Assembly (NCBI RefSeq): GCF_001039355.2
Contig: NW_019775380.1
Location: forward strand, 433,637 to 497,636
Length of the DNA: 64,000 nt
Source of the DNA: Lingula anatina
Taxonomy: Eukaryota; Brachiopoda; Lingulata; Lingulida; Lingulidae
Reading direction: 5' to 3'
Shown here piece by piece: positions 35,540-58,362 of the stretch (positions are counted from its first letter, which is position 1; each line of letters starts with the position of its first letter). The notes beneath the pieces were generated by a model. The model searched no databases and had not been told where the DNA came from. It was given only the letters and a program-made list of their open reading frames with translations. The translations under genes were made by a program, and so were the position numbers.

Positions 35540-35790
35540 CCTATACCTACATGTAGATCGATCTAACAGGATCTCCAAGGGGTCTCTCTTGATGTTGCTT
35601 TCACCCTAAGCAGCTTAAATGTCTGACACGCCTATTTAAGCTGCTAAACGATAATTAATTACCCCCTAGCAGCTTCAGTGGGCGTGACAGACATCTAAGC
35701 CGCTTAAGATGATTGCAATTTAGCGAGAATCCCCTTGGAGATAGAGCGATCCACAGTTAATACGATAGGGTCTGGGAATAGTCATTAAGT
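35540..35790. mobile_element. GATCGATC palindromic element, copy P6
   Basis: About 250 bp. TAGATCGATCTA is near the left end. The interior pairs AAGCAGCTTAAATGTCTG with CAGACATCTAAGCCGCTT around AATTAATTACCCCC. The right end GATAGAGCGATCC and ATACGATAGGG match P4. Confidence 0.8.
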
Positions 35791-38700
35791 GTGAAATCGA
35801 CCCCCACTGACAAATACAAGGGGTATGCATGGCAAGGAACGCGTTCCTCTTAATTTCTCCAAATATCACAGGGTGCTTTACAACATTTAACTACTAGCCC
35901 AACTACCTTGTGGTCAAAGACGAACATTCACCTACTTGGAGGAGATTGATCTGGAATGGCCGTAGACAACGTCTTAACGCTATGACTCTGATTTGGGGAT
36001 AAAAAAAGTTTCTCGTTAAAAAATTGAACAAGGATAATATCCATAGGATGTAATGGGGGATGTGTGTGTCATTGACGTCTTTTCATAATTAAATAGACAA
36101 GAAATGGCTTTCAAAGGTGATCTCAAACTGTCAAGTTAGCCTCGGGCAAGCATAAGATCTAACTTGACTTCAATGTTTTTGCCTGTTTAGAATGGCATAA
36201 CAAACCATTTCCATTTGTCTTTTGTTACGTGAGTCGATTTTACTCGACGCTCTTTGAAGTCTACATGTAAGATTCAGCCGCACTTAGAGATCGGGCATTT
36301 TTGGCAATCATTCAAAATCGATTACATGAAAGTAGTGTCTAACGGTGACATTTTAAACTAATTCATCCTATTAATCGGTGAGTCAGTTAGATACTATAGA
36401 TGAACAGCACGTAATGAAAGCAAAATTAAAACCTTTGCGTGCTTCAAATTATCACGAAAAAGGTCTTCGAATTTATTTAGCAATAGATCAGAGAGGCAAT
36501 AAATATGGTTAATTGACATTTCAATCTCTGTGAATTAGCACTATTTGCGTTTCAGTAAGTCTTTCGCCTCCAAAGAAATTCTGCCGAGCGAAAGTTAACA
36601 GAGCGAAAATGCAAACTAAACAGGTGTTTGTAAAACATCCTTTGTATATAATCCATTTGCTGTCCATCATGCCAAAATATAACACAAAACTATACTAATT
36701 AAATATACAACTCCACTTTACATGGTTTAAAAAGATGTTTCAACGGCGATATCGTATGGCTTAGACATTTTGTATGTACAGTATCAAATCCTTCTATATC
36801 CGCCATAGTCACCACAGTCACTATTTCTGATATAGCCACATACGTTCTGAGATTAGCGTCATCCCATAACGAAAATTGTAAGATGAAGGCAGGAAGGGGG
36901 GAGGTTCGAAATAACCGCCGTTTTTCCTGAAAAAATGTTCGCTTTGAATCAAAATTCGATCAAGGTTCAATGTCATTATGGTAAACAGATCTACTCATTC
37001 AGATTTAACTTCCTTTCCTTTGATATTATTGAAAACGCAACATGACATCGATGACAACTGAGCTAATTTTTCATCCTGGATTCTTTTATTCTTTTAAACG
37101 CGAAACTGATCATACCAATTCCATGAAAATTCATAACACACATGCTTTTCAGATGGGAATAAGATCTTTCTCTTAGAAGAGCTCAATCTTCATTCTTCTA
37201 ATAACCCTTAAATATCGTGCTTCCGTAAGATCACAGGGATGAAAGGGATCATTAATTCCGAGGTAATTTCGAAAGAGCCTTTATGAATGAATAAATGTTC
37301 CCGATACGGAGTTATTTGCCCTTTGAAAAATTTTAACTATGACCAAGCTACAAAAGCAGGAAAGCAGATTAGACAGAAATGGGGGTTTTGCATCGAACTG
37401 TTATTGACTTGTATAGGAAATGGGAACTGTAATTTGTTTTTGGGTCCTGGGATAATCGTGCACCTTCCTTCAAGGCAAAGTTAAGGTTATTGTAACCCTT
37501 TATTATCATCCAAATACCGAAAATGAGTTTTTTCCTGCATCTTATTTTTCACTAATGCATTGGTGCTGATTTAAAACAATGAATAAGCCCTCGAAAATAT
37601 AAAATATAGGCGTTTATATTTTTTCGTTGCACAGCTTTAATAGTCAATTTAACATCTTTCTATTTTGCGGTGAGATAGCAATCGGTATGGGGCGTAACTT
37701 CATCCCTGAACAAGATTTCATCACGAAAAATTGGCAGAGTTGTCCAGGAGAGTATAGACTACAATCCCGTGCCGTCATTTTGGTTTAAAGGTTTTTGTTA
37801 TGGAGTTATGAGCCCCTAAATACAGATTTTCATCAAACAAAGGCATAATTTTGCTTTAAGAAAAATCGCTGACAGGGTTTTGGAGTACTAAATAGTCTCA
37901 TTAAATCGGCATTGAAACGGTGATCAGGTAAAAGAGAAATTTGAGAAACCCATTTTTCATTTTTTACCCCAAAATCGCGATTATGACGTCACCCGTAAGA
38001 TGACATGTTTAAATGTAAATTAATTTAGTCACCAAACACTGAAGATTTATTTATTGGTACTCTCTAGCAGCGGTTAGCTGAGTGATGACGTAAATTCATT
38101 TTCACTGGACACACTACAGAAATGAGCACAGAAATAGCCAGAAATATACCTGTGAATATAATGTGAAAAATTAATCTGTCTCCCTGGTAGAGGGTAGGTT
38201 AAATTCCTAATTTACACAAATGAGTTGAGAAAAAATGTATTTTGGATATATTTATTTATGTGGTATTTTAAGGAGATGGCATGTACATGTATCAATGATT
38301 GGGCATTCATGGTGCTGAACCCAGGTATTTTTAGAAATTAGGTAAACCTGGTCGTTTTACGAGATGCAGCTCAAGAAAACAACAGATTTCTCAGAAAAGA
38401 GGTCACGGTTCCACTTAATGTGCTCAGCATGGTGACTCATTAAACTGAGCACTGTGTTAAAAGAAAAATTACAGGTGAAGAATCAAAACTGGCATTAACG
38501 CCTTTCCCCAGATACTTATAAAAAATCTGGGTGCATAATAGCTGCCATGGTGAATTTCCTCACCAAACTCTTATAATATACACTTTCATGTTACCATTGC
38601 ACCATTTTCATATTGCTGCACCTTGGGCTATTTGAAATGCCTTCTGATAGTTCAACCCATTTCTTTTTTAATCTGGGAGGGGGTAAAGCGAGACAGAAAA

Positions 38701-40480
38701 AGATTCAAATGAATTCCAGGACAGTTTCGGAGTAAGACTGAGCATTATGTCCTAGATCATTGGGGTGCCGCTATTCTTTGAGTGACTGATTTGTATTGTA
38801 TACAGACCTCAGCAATGTACAGTGGAAGCCTGGAAGGCAATGTATGGTAATTCACCATACCTCCATGTATTGTTAAACGCAGGGTTTATGTCCGACAGAC
38901 AAAGCTTTGACAAATACGTATGTGTAGCCATCTGAACAAGGGTGGTGTGTGTTTTTGTGTGTGACAAAATCTTAATTTCAGTCGTCACGACTAGCTTATC
39001 TCTTGCTAGATCCTGCATAAACCTTTCACAACCATCAAATAACTAGTTGTAACCCACAGTTTCCAATAACCAGTCATTTCTTCATATCTGTATATTTTTT
39101 ACTTGGGAGAAACTCATTTGCCTAGTAATATCGCCATGTTTAACACTGCCTCAGAACTGACGAAGACAAATCATCCAGATATTGTGATTTTTATCATGCG
39201 GAATTAGAAACCAATGTGCCATCTCTTTCTTCTAGCGATTTTTTTCTAATGAAAGTATATGAAAATCAGCTGGGTTGTTTCTAACACCAACCTACGGAAT
39301 GGAAAAAGGAAAATGTTAAAACACGGAGATACACTACGAGCATTAAATCAAGTTACTCAATACGTCCTTGAGAAGCATAGGTGAAATGAGGTAGCAAGTC
39401 AATGAGAAAAAAACGGAGTACTGTTCAGTCTACGGGAGTATTTCGTCAACTGGTAAACCAAGTTGTACAACAAAGTGCAATGTAATAATTCCGTCAGTGG
39501 TAATGGTTCTTAAGGTTGTCACACAATATAAGAATATTAGCCAGAGTTTGGGGGAAAACGCACTTGAAGCGATTCTCGCCATGTCCTATATTACTGCCAC
39601 TGGTAAATTAATTTAAAAATTGCAATTCCCGTTTTTCTTCACTTCCATTTATTCTTTGATACATTATACAGTTTGTACATACATGCATATTAAGTTAATA
39701 ATTTTCATTTTGTTTATTTACGTCAATTTTTCTCTTTCAATTAAAAATCCAATTAAGAAGCCAGTGTTGAACAAAACGTAACATGCCAAATCCATTTGAT
39801 TTGGCCTTTAGCATTTCACCATTTTGAAGATAATGGAAATAACCATCAAGATAGTGGCTTCTTTACAGCTCTTTTTCTCCCCCTTTTTTACCATAATCAA
39901 TAAAACTGAATAGGTTATAACCTATTTTAGTCCAAATACCAGGAAATAATCATGTAAAGCAGAGAAGATTCCACCACAAAAAAAAAAAAAAAAAAATGCT
40001 GGCAAGTACCAGTACCTAAATAGAACACTCAGAATGGCCTAGGGTCATAAAATGAATAAAAGTCAGCCTTTTTTTTTTTCAAAACTAGCCTGTGTATGGC
40101 TTTTATGACAGCCCAACAGCAACATTGCAATACAGGTACAAACTCCCCAGAACATGCTTTTAAACATAGGAAAGGCATAAACATTATCACTACAAGTATT
40201 TCCCCAATGTTTATAGCAAAACACTGACTTTTTTGTGGAACAAGAAATGTGCACACTGCTGTTGGTCTTACTCAGGCAACCTGATACAGGTCAACACTAC
40301 AAATAAGGTACAGCACTTATGGCCTTTTCTACATCACAGAGAGTTCCTATGATCAATCATCTAATAAAATTGTTTAAAGCAAACTTCTCCCATCACAAAG
40401 AATGCAATCAGCAATTTGTCTGTCAGACATGATAGAAAGGTTGTTTGGCCTCCTTGAACTTAAAAGGTTGTTGTAGGTTA
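35791..40480. other. Intergenic DNA and probable KRR1 3' end
   Basis: No gene recognised between 35.8 and about 39.5 kb. The last several hundred bases before 40481 should hold the KRR1 3' UTR (minus). A(n) and T(n) runs lie near 39978 and 40070. A 3' fragment of the TACCCTCTACCAGG family (TTAATCTG, then CCCTGGTAGAGGGTA) sits at about 38168-38197. Confidence 0.5.
36888..36995. mobile_element. MITE, GCAGGCCCGTAGC family, diverged fragment
   Basis: Aligns by eye with the interior of 35268-35437 (GGTTCGAAATAACCGCC, GATCAAGGTTCAATG). Ends are missing or decayed. Confidence 0.6.
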
Positions 40481-52063
<11,583 letters not shown>

Positions 52064-52175
52064 ATACACCAGGGCCACAGATTGTTTTTTTTTCACTAGA
52101 TTTTCACAGATGTCTCTGGCTAATTCATCGCTCATTCATGTGCACATAATTAATCTGCGACCCTGGTAGAGGGTA
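52064..52175. mobile_element. MITE, TACCCTCTACCAGG family, copy at 52 kb
   Basis: Left end decayed (CTACCTACTATACACCAGG); right end intact (ACCCTGGTAGAGGGTA). The middle shares TTTTTTTCACTAGAT, GTCTCTGG and ATAATTAATCTGC with 20787-20910. Confidence 0.75.
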
Positions 52176-52319
52176 CAGAATAGGGTACTCGCCAAGTTGT
52201 TTTCACTTTTATTAGCGCAGCAGACGGTCAGAAAAATGTTCATTTTCCAAATCTGTAAATAAACTTAGGTCCTATATCATTTGTAAGTCAGAGAAGAATT
52301 TCATCAGCTGTGTTAAGTT

Positions 52320-52469
52320 ATAAGAATGATGTGAATTTTTCTTCAGTCAACAGCTAATATTGAGATAGGTTTTACCTATTTTATATATAGGTTTTATCGA
52401 AATATTGGAGGTAAAACCTATCTCAATATTAGCTGTTGACTGAAGAAAAAAAAATTCACATCATTCTTA
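52320..52469. repeat. Near-perfect long hairpin (arms about 58 bp)
   Basis: The left arm (52320-52377), starting TTAAGAATGATGTG, is matched by the right arm (52409-52469), ending CACATCATTCTTA. Central words CAACAGCTAATATTGAGATA and TATCTCAATATTAGCTGTTG pair without mismatch. The loop is about 31 bp. Only a small A/T-run length difference was seen, so the arms have been kept alike or formed recently. Confidence 0.9.
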
Positions 52470-52504
52470 AAACTTATATCATGTTTCATAAATCATCATG
52501 ATGC

Positions 52505-52717
52505 AGGGGTGGATCCAGGATTAATTGAAGGGGGGGGGGGGGGTCCGCGGATGCTGAAGGGCCCTAAAATTTCTTGCTAATTTAGAGGGCGAACGGTGCC
52601 ATTTGGTACGGTTTCGAACTATGATTCAGCTAGTCAAAATTCTAATTGCAAGAGGGGGACCATTGGTGCGATTTTTTCAGAAATTGAAGGGGGGGGGGGG
52701 GTCACCGCTGTGGATGG
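52505..52717 (-). mobile_element. MITE-like element, CAGTGGCGGATTT family, copy 2
   Basis: Opposite in orientation to copy 1. Shared words are CCATTTGGTACGGTTT, AGCTAGTCAAAATTCTAATT and long G runs. Shorter than the other copies. Confidence 0.75.
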
Positions 52718-53587
52718 TGTTTTGGGGATTTTCAAACCTTTAAGTTTGACGTTTTTGTAGTTACTTTTAAAATAAGAGCTCATTATTTGTTATCAATAAT
52801 AAAAAATCTATTTAGTGCCATTTGTGTTAATTTAAAAGTAAAAAAAATCAAGTTTGATTTAATAGATATTAGATCTCTCTTTAATAAATGTTTTTAACAC
52901 ACGCAAAAAAATGAAGGTAACGCATACCCAGAACGTTTTGATAACAGGGTTATATATTGGCTAGACCACCAACAAGTGTTAAGTGAACGTCATTCTAACG
53001 TTCTACACTGCTACTGTCACCATCATTGATCCGAGAAACGTTGCCAGCAAGTTCTATTAATGTATATAAATTTTGATGAAATTTACAAATTATACATTTT
53101 TGTTATTTTTGGCAAAAAAAAAAAAAAAAAATGAACAAAGCGTCATACGCTGTCTTAACTGCACACCTAGTGGCTGATTACAAATTGGGGTTGGGGTTAG
53201 GCAACGACTAGAGCGATGAAGCTTTTACAACTCCCGGTCAGTCGGTGCCTACCCCAAATTACCGACATGATGGAAAGCTTTATAAAAACTATAAAAAAAA
53301 AAGACTTCAAACATGTAAAAAAGTTTATCAAAATTATTAAAAAGGTGTTTTCAAGTAATCCTGATAGTTGATTGGCGTTTGTGATGAATGAATAGATTTT
53401 TTAAACTTCATTTTAGAAAATTCATTCTAATAAATTGCGAACAAGGTCAGCTAACACAAGAGTAGTGAAAAGGTTTAGCAGTAAAGATTTAACTGAAGCA
53501 AGTAAGGTTGAATAGTATGCCACGGTCATTTAATAGACAAGTTGTGGAGAAAATCCACTCAATCTGGTTGGGCGACTCCATTTACTT
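52718..53587. other. Intergenic stretch, nothing recognised
   Basis: AT-rich with A runs near 53117. No coding or repeat-family match seen. Confidence 0.5.
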
Positions 53588-54057
53588 AAAGGGGTGTTAT
53601 TTAGGCGATTCCATTGCATGAAAGGGGTAACAGGTGGAGCGAGTCCATTGCATTAGAGGGGTGACAGGTGGAGCGATTCCATTGCATGAAAGGGGTAACA
53701 GGTGGAGCGAGTCCATTGCATTAGAGGGGTGACAGGTGGAGCGAGTCCATTGCATGAAAGGGGTGACAGGTGGGGCGAGTCCATTACATGAAAGGGGTGA
53801 CAGGTGGATCGAGTCCATTGCTTTAGAGGGGTGAAAGGTGGGGCGAATCCATTGCAATAGAGGGGTAAAAGGTGGGGCGAGGCCATTGCATTAGAGGGGT
53901 GACAGGTGGGGCGAGTCCATTGCATTTAAGGGGTGACAGGTGAGGCGAATCCATTGCATNCATTAGAGGGGTGACAGGTGGGGCGAGTCCATTGCATTTA
54001 AGGGGTGACAGGTGAGGCGAATCCATTGCATAAAAGGGGTGATCGGTAGGGCGAGTC
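53588..54057. repeat. 35-bp minisatellite, about 13 units, broken by an N
   Basis: The unit is close to GGGGTGACAGGTGGAGCGAG followed by TCCATTGCATTAGAG. Variants differ at a few positions (AGCG/GGCG, ATTA/ATGA/TTTA). Because 35 is not a multiple of 3, all frames cycle through it and the apparent His/Pro-rich minus-strand frames are artefacts. The N at 53960 is flanked by an exact 71-bp copy on each side. Confidence 0.95.
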
Positions 54058-54711
54058 TTGTAATTATCCCAATTTGGTTCAGAGAACAGGAACTGAAGAA
54101 AATGTTCCGTTTTACCCAGAGAAATCAAATTAAAATTTAAGAAATAACTTGATTTAAGCTAACATCAGAATCACCCCACATTTTCATTATTACATTCAAA
54201 TATCAAGTTAAGTATTTATACTAAGAATAGGCCGCCAAATATAAAAACAATTCACGATAGCAAATGACAAAACCCGTCAAAAAGGGGCCCTCCCTATATA
54301 AGAAAATATTGGAAAATTTAAATCCAAACAAATTAGTTCCACATGCTAAAGAACAAAAATCTCATGTTAATTTTTTTAAAACAAGGATTGTAAATTTATA
54401 TAAATTTGAACTATAAAATGTAGGTTGTCGGAAACGATTTTATATATTTCATTTCAGTGCGCTAAAACAGCTTTTTAAAATTTAGGTACCACAGAAAACC
54501 GTCAACCACATAAACATTGACATTATTTACAGATCAGATTGAATTTGAAAGTCCTCAAACACTAAAAATAATTCATTTTCCATTACTACTATCCTTATCA
54601 TAATAATTTCATAACAAAATGAAAAATAAAACGCCAAATTACAAATTTTTTATTGATTTTTCATATAATAGATGTACGAAGGAGCGTGGGTTCCTGTGTG
54701 TGAAACAAAGG
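54058..54711. other. Intergenic or 3' UTR sequence
   Basis: AT-rich. If the exon at 54712-54765 is real, part of this is its 3' UTR; on the minus strand, AATAAA-like motifs lie in the stretch at about 54640-54655. Confidence 0.4.
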
Positions 54712-54765
54712 CTAGACTTCATAGGTTGCTTTCAGGCGGATGCTGTGCAGAATCTCGTTAAGCTC
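54712..54765 (-). CDS. Candidate terminal exon of an unidentified gene
   Basis: On minus, a textbook acceptor (TTTTATCTTTTCAG) is followed by 17 codons, ELNEILHSIRLKATYEV, and TAG. The exon is more GC-rich than its surroundings and codes a plausible amphipathic end. Upstream exons would lie between 54.8 and 58.3 kb on minus, but none was found that joins in frame. The protein is not recognised. It could be a pseudo-exon. Confidence 0.35.
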   Translation of the reverse strand, partial: ELNEILHSIRLKATYEV

Positions 54766-55997
54766 CTGAAAAGATAAAATAATGTTTACAACTTTGAACT
54801 AAACAGACAGGCTCTCTACATTCTAATATTGGATGTAATATCACAGGACAGAGGGCACGTATAAATGGAATGGCGTGCACGTTTATTAACTAGTCAAAGC
54901 GCAAAACCAAAATTATGACCTGGAATTAGTAAATGATATAACTAATTGAGGCCTCTAGTTAAAAAAGTAACATTGATAGCACAACCCGTTTCATTTGCAG
55001 GGTGGGTGAGGTTATTGATGCGACCGTAAATATATTCCTTTTGATATTAAAAGTTATAACACGTGCTGTAGTACAGGTTGACGCATTTCAGAGAAAGAGA
55101 TCATTTACAAATTCTCTTCGAAAATTATAACAAATATATTGCACATATATGACAAATTTTCATACAGTGAACCGTGTAATGGGTGGACAACACACGGGAC
55201 AATGGGGACGACAGGCAGTGTAAAATATGTATCTGTCAATCATTGTGCAATGAGCACTCGAAATTCTTGGATGAGAAGCTCAGAACGGTGACAAGCATCA
55301 TCCAATTAATGAATTTGGGTGGTAATACTTACGTTTAAAAACACACGACATTTTAAATTAGGTCAAAATATTCAAAATTAATTGTCAAGGCCGAGGCACC
55401 CAAAATGTTCAAACAGAGGGTTAAAAAGTGCAGAGGATTTTAAGCAAATTAAAGTTATCATCAAAAGTCAGATGAATGCGCCGTTTATCTGAACATTTTT
55501 GGAATCCCAATGCACTGTAAGCAATAACTTCTACCATTCTGAGTGATATACAAGTAACAAAGGAAATATAGTAAAAGGATTCATGTCATAAATATTTGTC
55601 GTAAGTATTTTTTCCCATTCTTCTACGCCTTTAGTATTTAATGGCTGTGGTTGATGAAGAAATAGTGATACTCACAAACATACATTTGCTTCAACGCCTT
55701 ATAAAAGCTCGACCTTCTGACTGCACCACACATACTGTTGCGTCTACACCCGACTCTGTCTAACTGCCAAGTGAGCATTCGGGAAGACAGCTTGTACTAT
55801 GATGAACGACTGGTTGTTATGCAAATAACAACAGGTATAGTTCTAAGTGAGAAGTTGTTACTGAAGCTGTTCACGAATGTTCAATAAACCCGGTGGTGAT
55901 ACCTTCATATGCTCAAAGTCGTGCAAATATGCGATGTCACATATCACACTCTACAAGGCCAAAAGTGTCTAACTAGACCTACTACACATATAGCCCA
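54766..55997. other. Intergenic or intronic stretch
   Basis: Holds two donor-like sites on minus (GTAAGTATT near 55333 and GTGAGTATC near 55672). Neither can be linked in frame to the 54712-54765 exon with confidence. CTTTTATAAGG on minus near 55700 is TATA-like. Confidence 0.35.
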
Positions 55998-56163
55998 GGT
56001 GTAACAGGAATGGGAGTCCGCTAGGAATCATAGTCCGCTTCCCATTACTTTGTACCGTTGACATTCGTCCATATACTAACCCCAATACTCCAATTAACCC
56101 TAACCTGCACTAATAATTGGGGGTCCGGACTTCCATTCCTAGGACTTCCATTCATGTTACACC
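55998..56163. mobile_element. MITE with GGTGTAACAGGAATGG ends
   Basis: About 166 bp. The left end GGTGTAACAGGAATGGGAGT pairs with the right end ACTTCCATTCATGTTACACC, and CTAGGAAT and ATTCCTAG lie just inside. Noncoding. Confidence 0.8.
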
Positions 56164-56207
56164 CGTTTCCCCTATTTGAAAATTATTTTGAAAAATCAGC
56201 TTTACTT

Positions 56208-56212
56208 ACACA

Positions 56213-56248
<36 letters not shown>

Positions 56249-56290
56249 AAATAAATAAATAAATAAATAAATAAATTAATTAATTAATTA
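56208..56290. repeat. Compound microsatellite (CA)n-(AAAT)n-(TTAA)n
   Basis: CA repeat to about 56244, then AAAT units, then TTAA. A TA run follows at 56427-56444. Confidence 0.9.
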
Positions 56291-56526
56291 AAAATCGATA
56301 AGGTCTACTGCCATGCTACGATACATTTTGCTCAGTTAGGGGAATTGGCCTGCTGACTAAAATTTTAACTTAAGTAAATAAATGTTTGAATGTATGAATC
56401 ATATCATTTTGAAATTTTCATTGTGTTATATATATATATATATACTACTGACTACTGACTGAAAAACACACTTGGTCTCTTTATTTATTTTGTCGACTGA
56501 CTTATTTACCAATCAAACTGTTAACA

Positions 56527-56806
56527 CGGGCGGATCCATGATTATTTGAAGGGGGGTCCGGAATGACAGACCTCGGATGCGAAGCCGACCATCGCCCCCT
56601 TGGTGTGGGGTTTGGGGCCTGCTCAAGGGCCCCGAAAATTTTTTGGTTTTCTGGAGAGCAAACAGTGCCCTTTGGTACGGTTTAGAAGTATGATTTAGCT
56701 AGTCAAAATTCAAATTTCAAGAGGGGAATATTGGTGTGATATATTTTTCAGAAACCGAAAGGGGTCAGGACCCCCCTGACCCCCCCTCCTCTAAATCCGC
56801 CACTGT
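56527..56806 (-). mobile_element. MITE-like element, CAGTGGCGGATTT family, copy 3
   Basis: About 280 bp, the fullest copy. Begins CGGGCGGATCCATGATTATT and ends CTCTAAATCCGCCACTG. The core CTTTGGTACGGTTTAGAAGT and AGCTAGTCAAAATTC matches the other two. Confidence 0.8.
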
Positions 56807-58362
56807 GATGACATATATTTAATAGGGGAAACGTCATCCGCAACCTAAAAGCCTTCCTACGGCGCTACTTGGCGTTTTTAAGGAACTAACGTAGCGATGT
56901 TTACATTAGAAAGAAAAAGAAACGTAACAAACATTCTATCAAAATTCGTTGTGACGGAGTATTTTGCCCCAATAATTCGTCTTTTTTGTCTTTCAAATTG
57001 TAGCTGGATGGATCGAGATGAAATCACAGTTTTAAGATCATGTATATTGCTATGGATATGAGAGCCCCAATGTTCAGCTGCTATTTGCGTATTTAACTAA
57101 ATTTCTCTTTGTCGATCAACATTCCTTATGTCGACATTATAGGCCCACGGGCCGACATTATAGTCCCACGGGCAGGTTGCAGTTTTGTAAATTATCAATC
57201 ATGTCATTAAATCCAGGTGCACCTACCCGCCGCACCTGAGTTGGTAAGTAAATAATTCAAAGGGACAGAACGAAATGGAAAGAAAGGACAAACCAAACGA
57301 AGTAAAACCACTTGAGTACGTGCAAATAAAACCCTGGGCAGATTAAGCCAAGCAACCGACACTCACACGTTTTCAAATAATAAAAATCAAAATATACTTA
57401 AAACAGGACAAGCGGTTTTCAAATCTTGACGTCAGAAAAGCAGAATAAATGCATAAATACGTGTGCGCACCACTTTTAACCTCAAGTGTTAATTCAAAAT
57501 ATTGTGAAACGCTTGAGATTTTCTTAATGATTACATAAAACAGCGCGGGAGGCCTTCAGATGACTTTGCGAGAGATCATCTATAAACCCGATATTGTTTG
57601 CGCCGTGCGCCGTATGTGTGACTGTAGAGTAAAAGCTACACATGTAGCGTCTTCTGTACTCTGCTGAATTTGACCACTGACCATGATCAGTCTAAATGTT
57701 TACAGTACGTAACTTGTGCATTTTGAACCCCGTAGTTCTGCGAGACGAAGCAGATAAATTGTCGATAAGGGCAAAAAGTATTTAATTCTTATTGATGGTA
57801 TATATATATAGGGTTTCTTATTTTGAAATAATAAGAAAGACAGCCATGAGCATTATCTCTTATGCTGCCTACCTGATAAATCTGATCGTCAATTTATCCG
57901 TCGTTTTATTTCAATATTATCAAGTCTATAGATCTTTATATTTATAGATCAGATTTCAGGTAAACCATCATCAGCTGGTATCAGATGCCTTTCTTGTAAT
58001 CATATACTAATTTTCAATTATGGGTCGGCATTCCTTTGGCCTAGAGCTGTATATGAATTTATTATTCGCAATATTTATGAACAAACAACAAAGCAAAGTG
58101 GGCGATGCCGCTCTTTTTGTTGGGAGTTTGAAAATAATACAGACAGAATCGAATAATGCATGTTTGTATACAAAGGCATTTAGGTAGATCGAGTTACATA
58201 CTTGTAACAATAACGTATTGGGTCAATAGATTACGATCTTTAAGCGAGTACTGTAAACTCAAAGAAAAGGTAAGCTAAACTACTGGGTATGAAAACAGCA
58301 TAAAGCCAGCGATTTTGTCCATAGATGGAAAGTGCTACATTTGTGCTTGAGAACAGTCCAAC
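56807..58362 (+). promoter_or_regulatory. 5' flank of the FAM124 gene
   Basis: Noncoding and AT-rich. GACATTATAGGCCCACGGGC is tandemly repeated twice near 57133-57173. No TATA or initiator could be assigned. The start-codon context is GTCCAACATGG. Confidence 0.35.

Noticed and set aside
36900-36920. tRNA-like GGTTCGAA box
   Set aside because: It is inside a MITE fragment and has no cloverleaf around it.
53588-54057. CRISPR-like array or His/Pro-rich protein
   Set aside because: Units are head-to-tail without unique spacers and are 35 bp, so frames cycle; this is a eukaryotic minisatellite.
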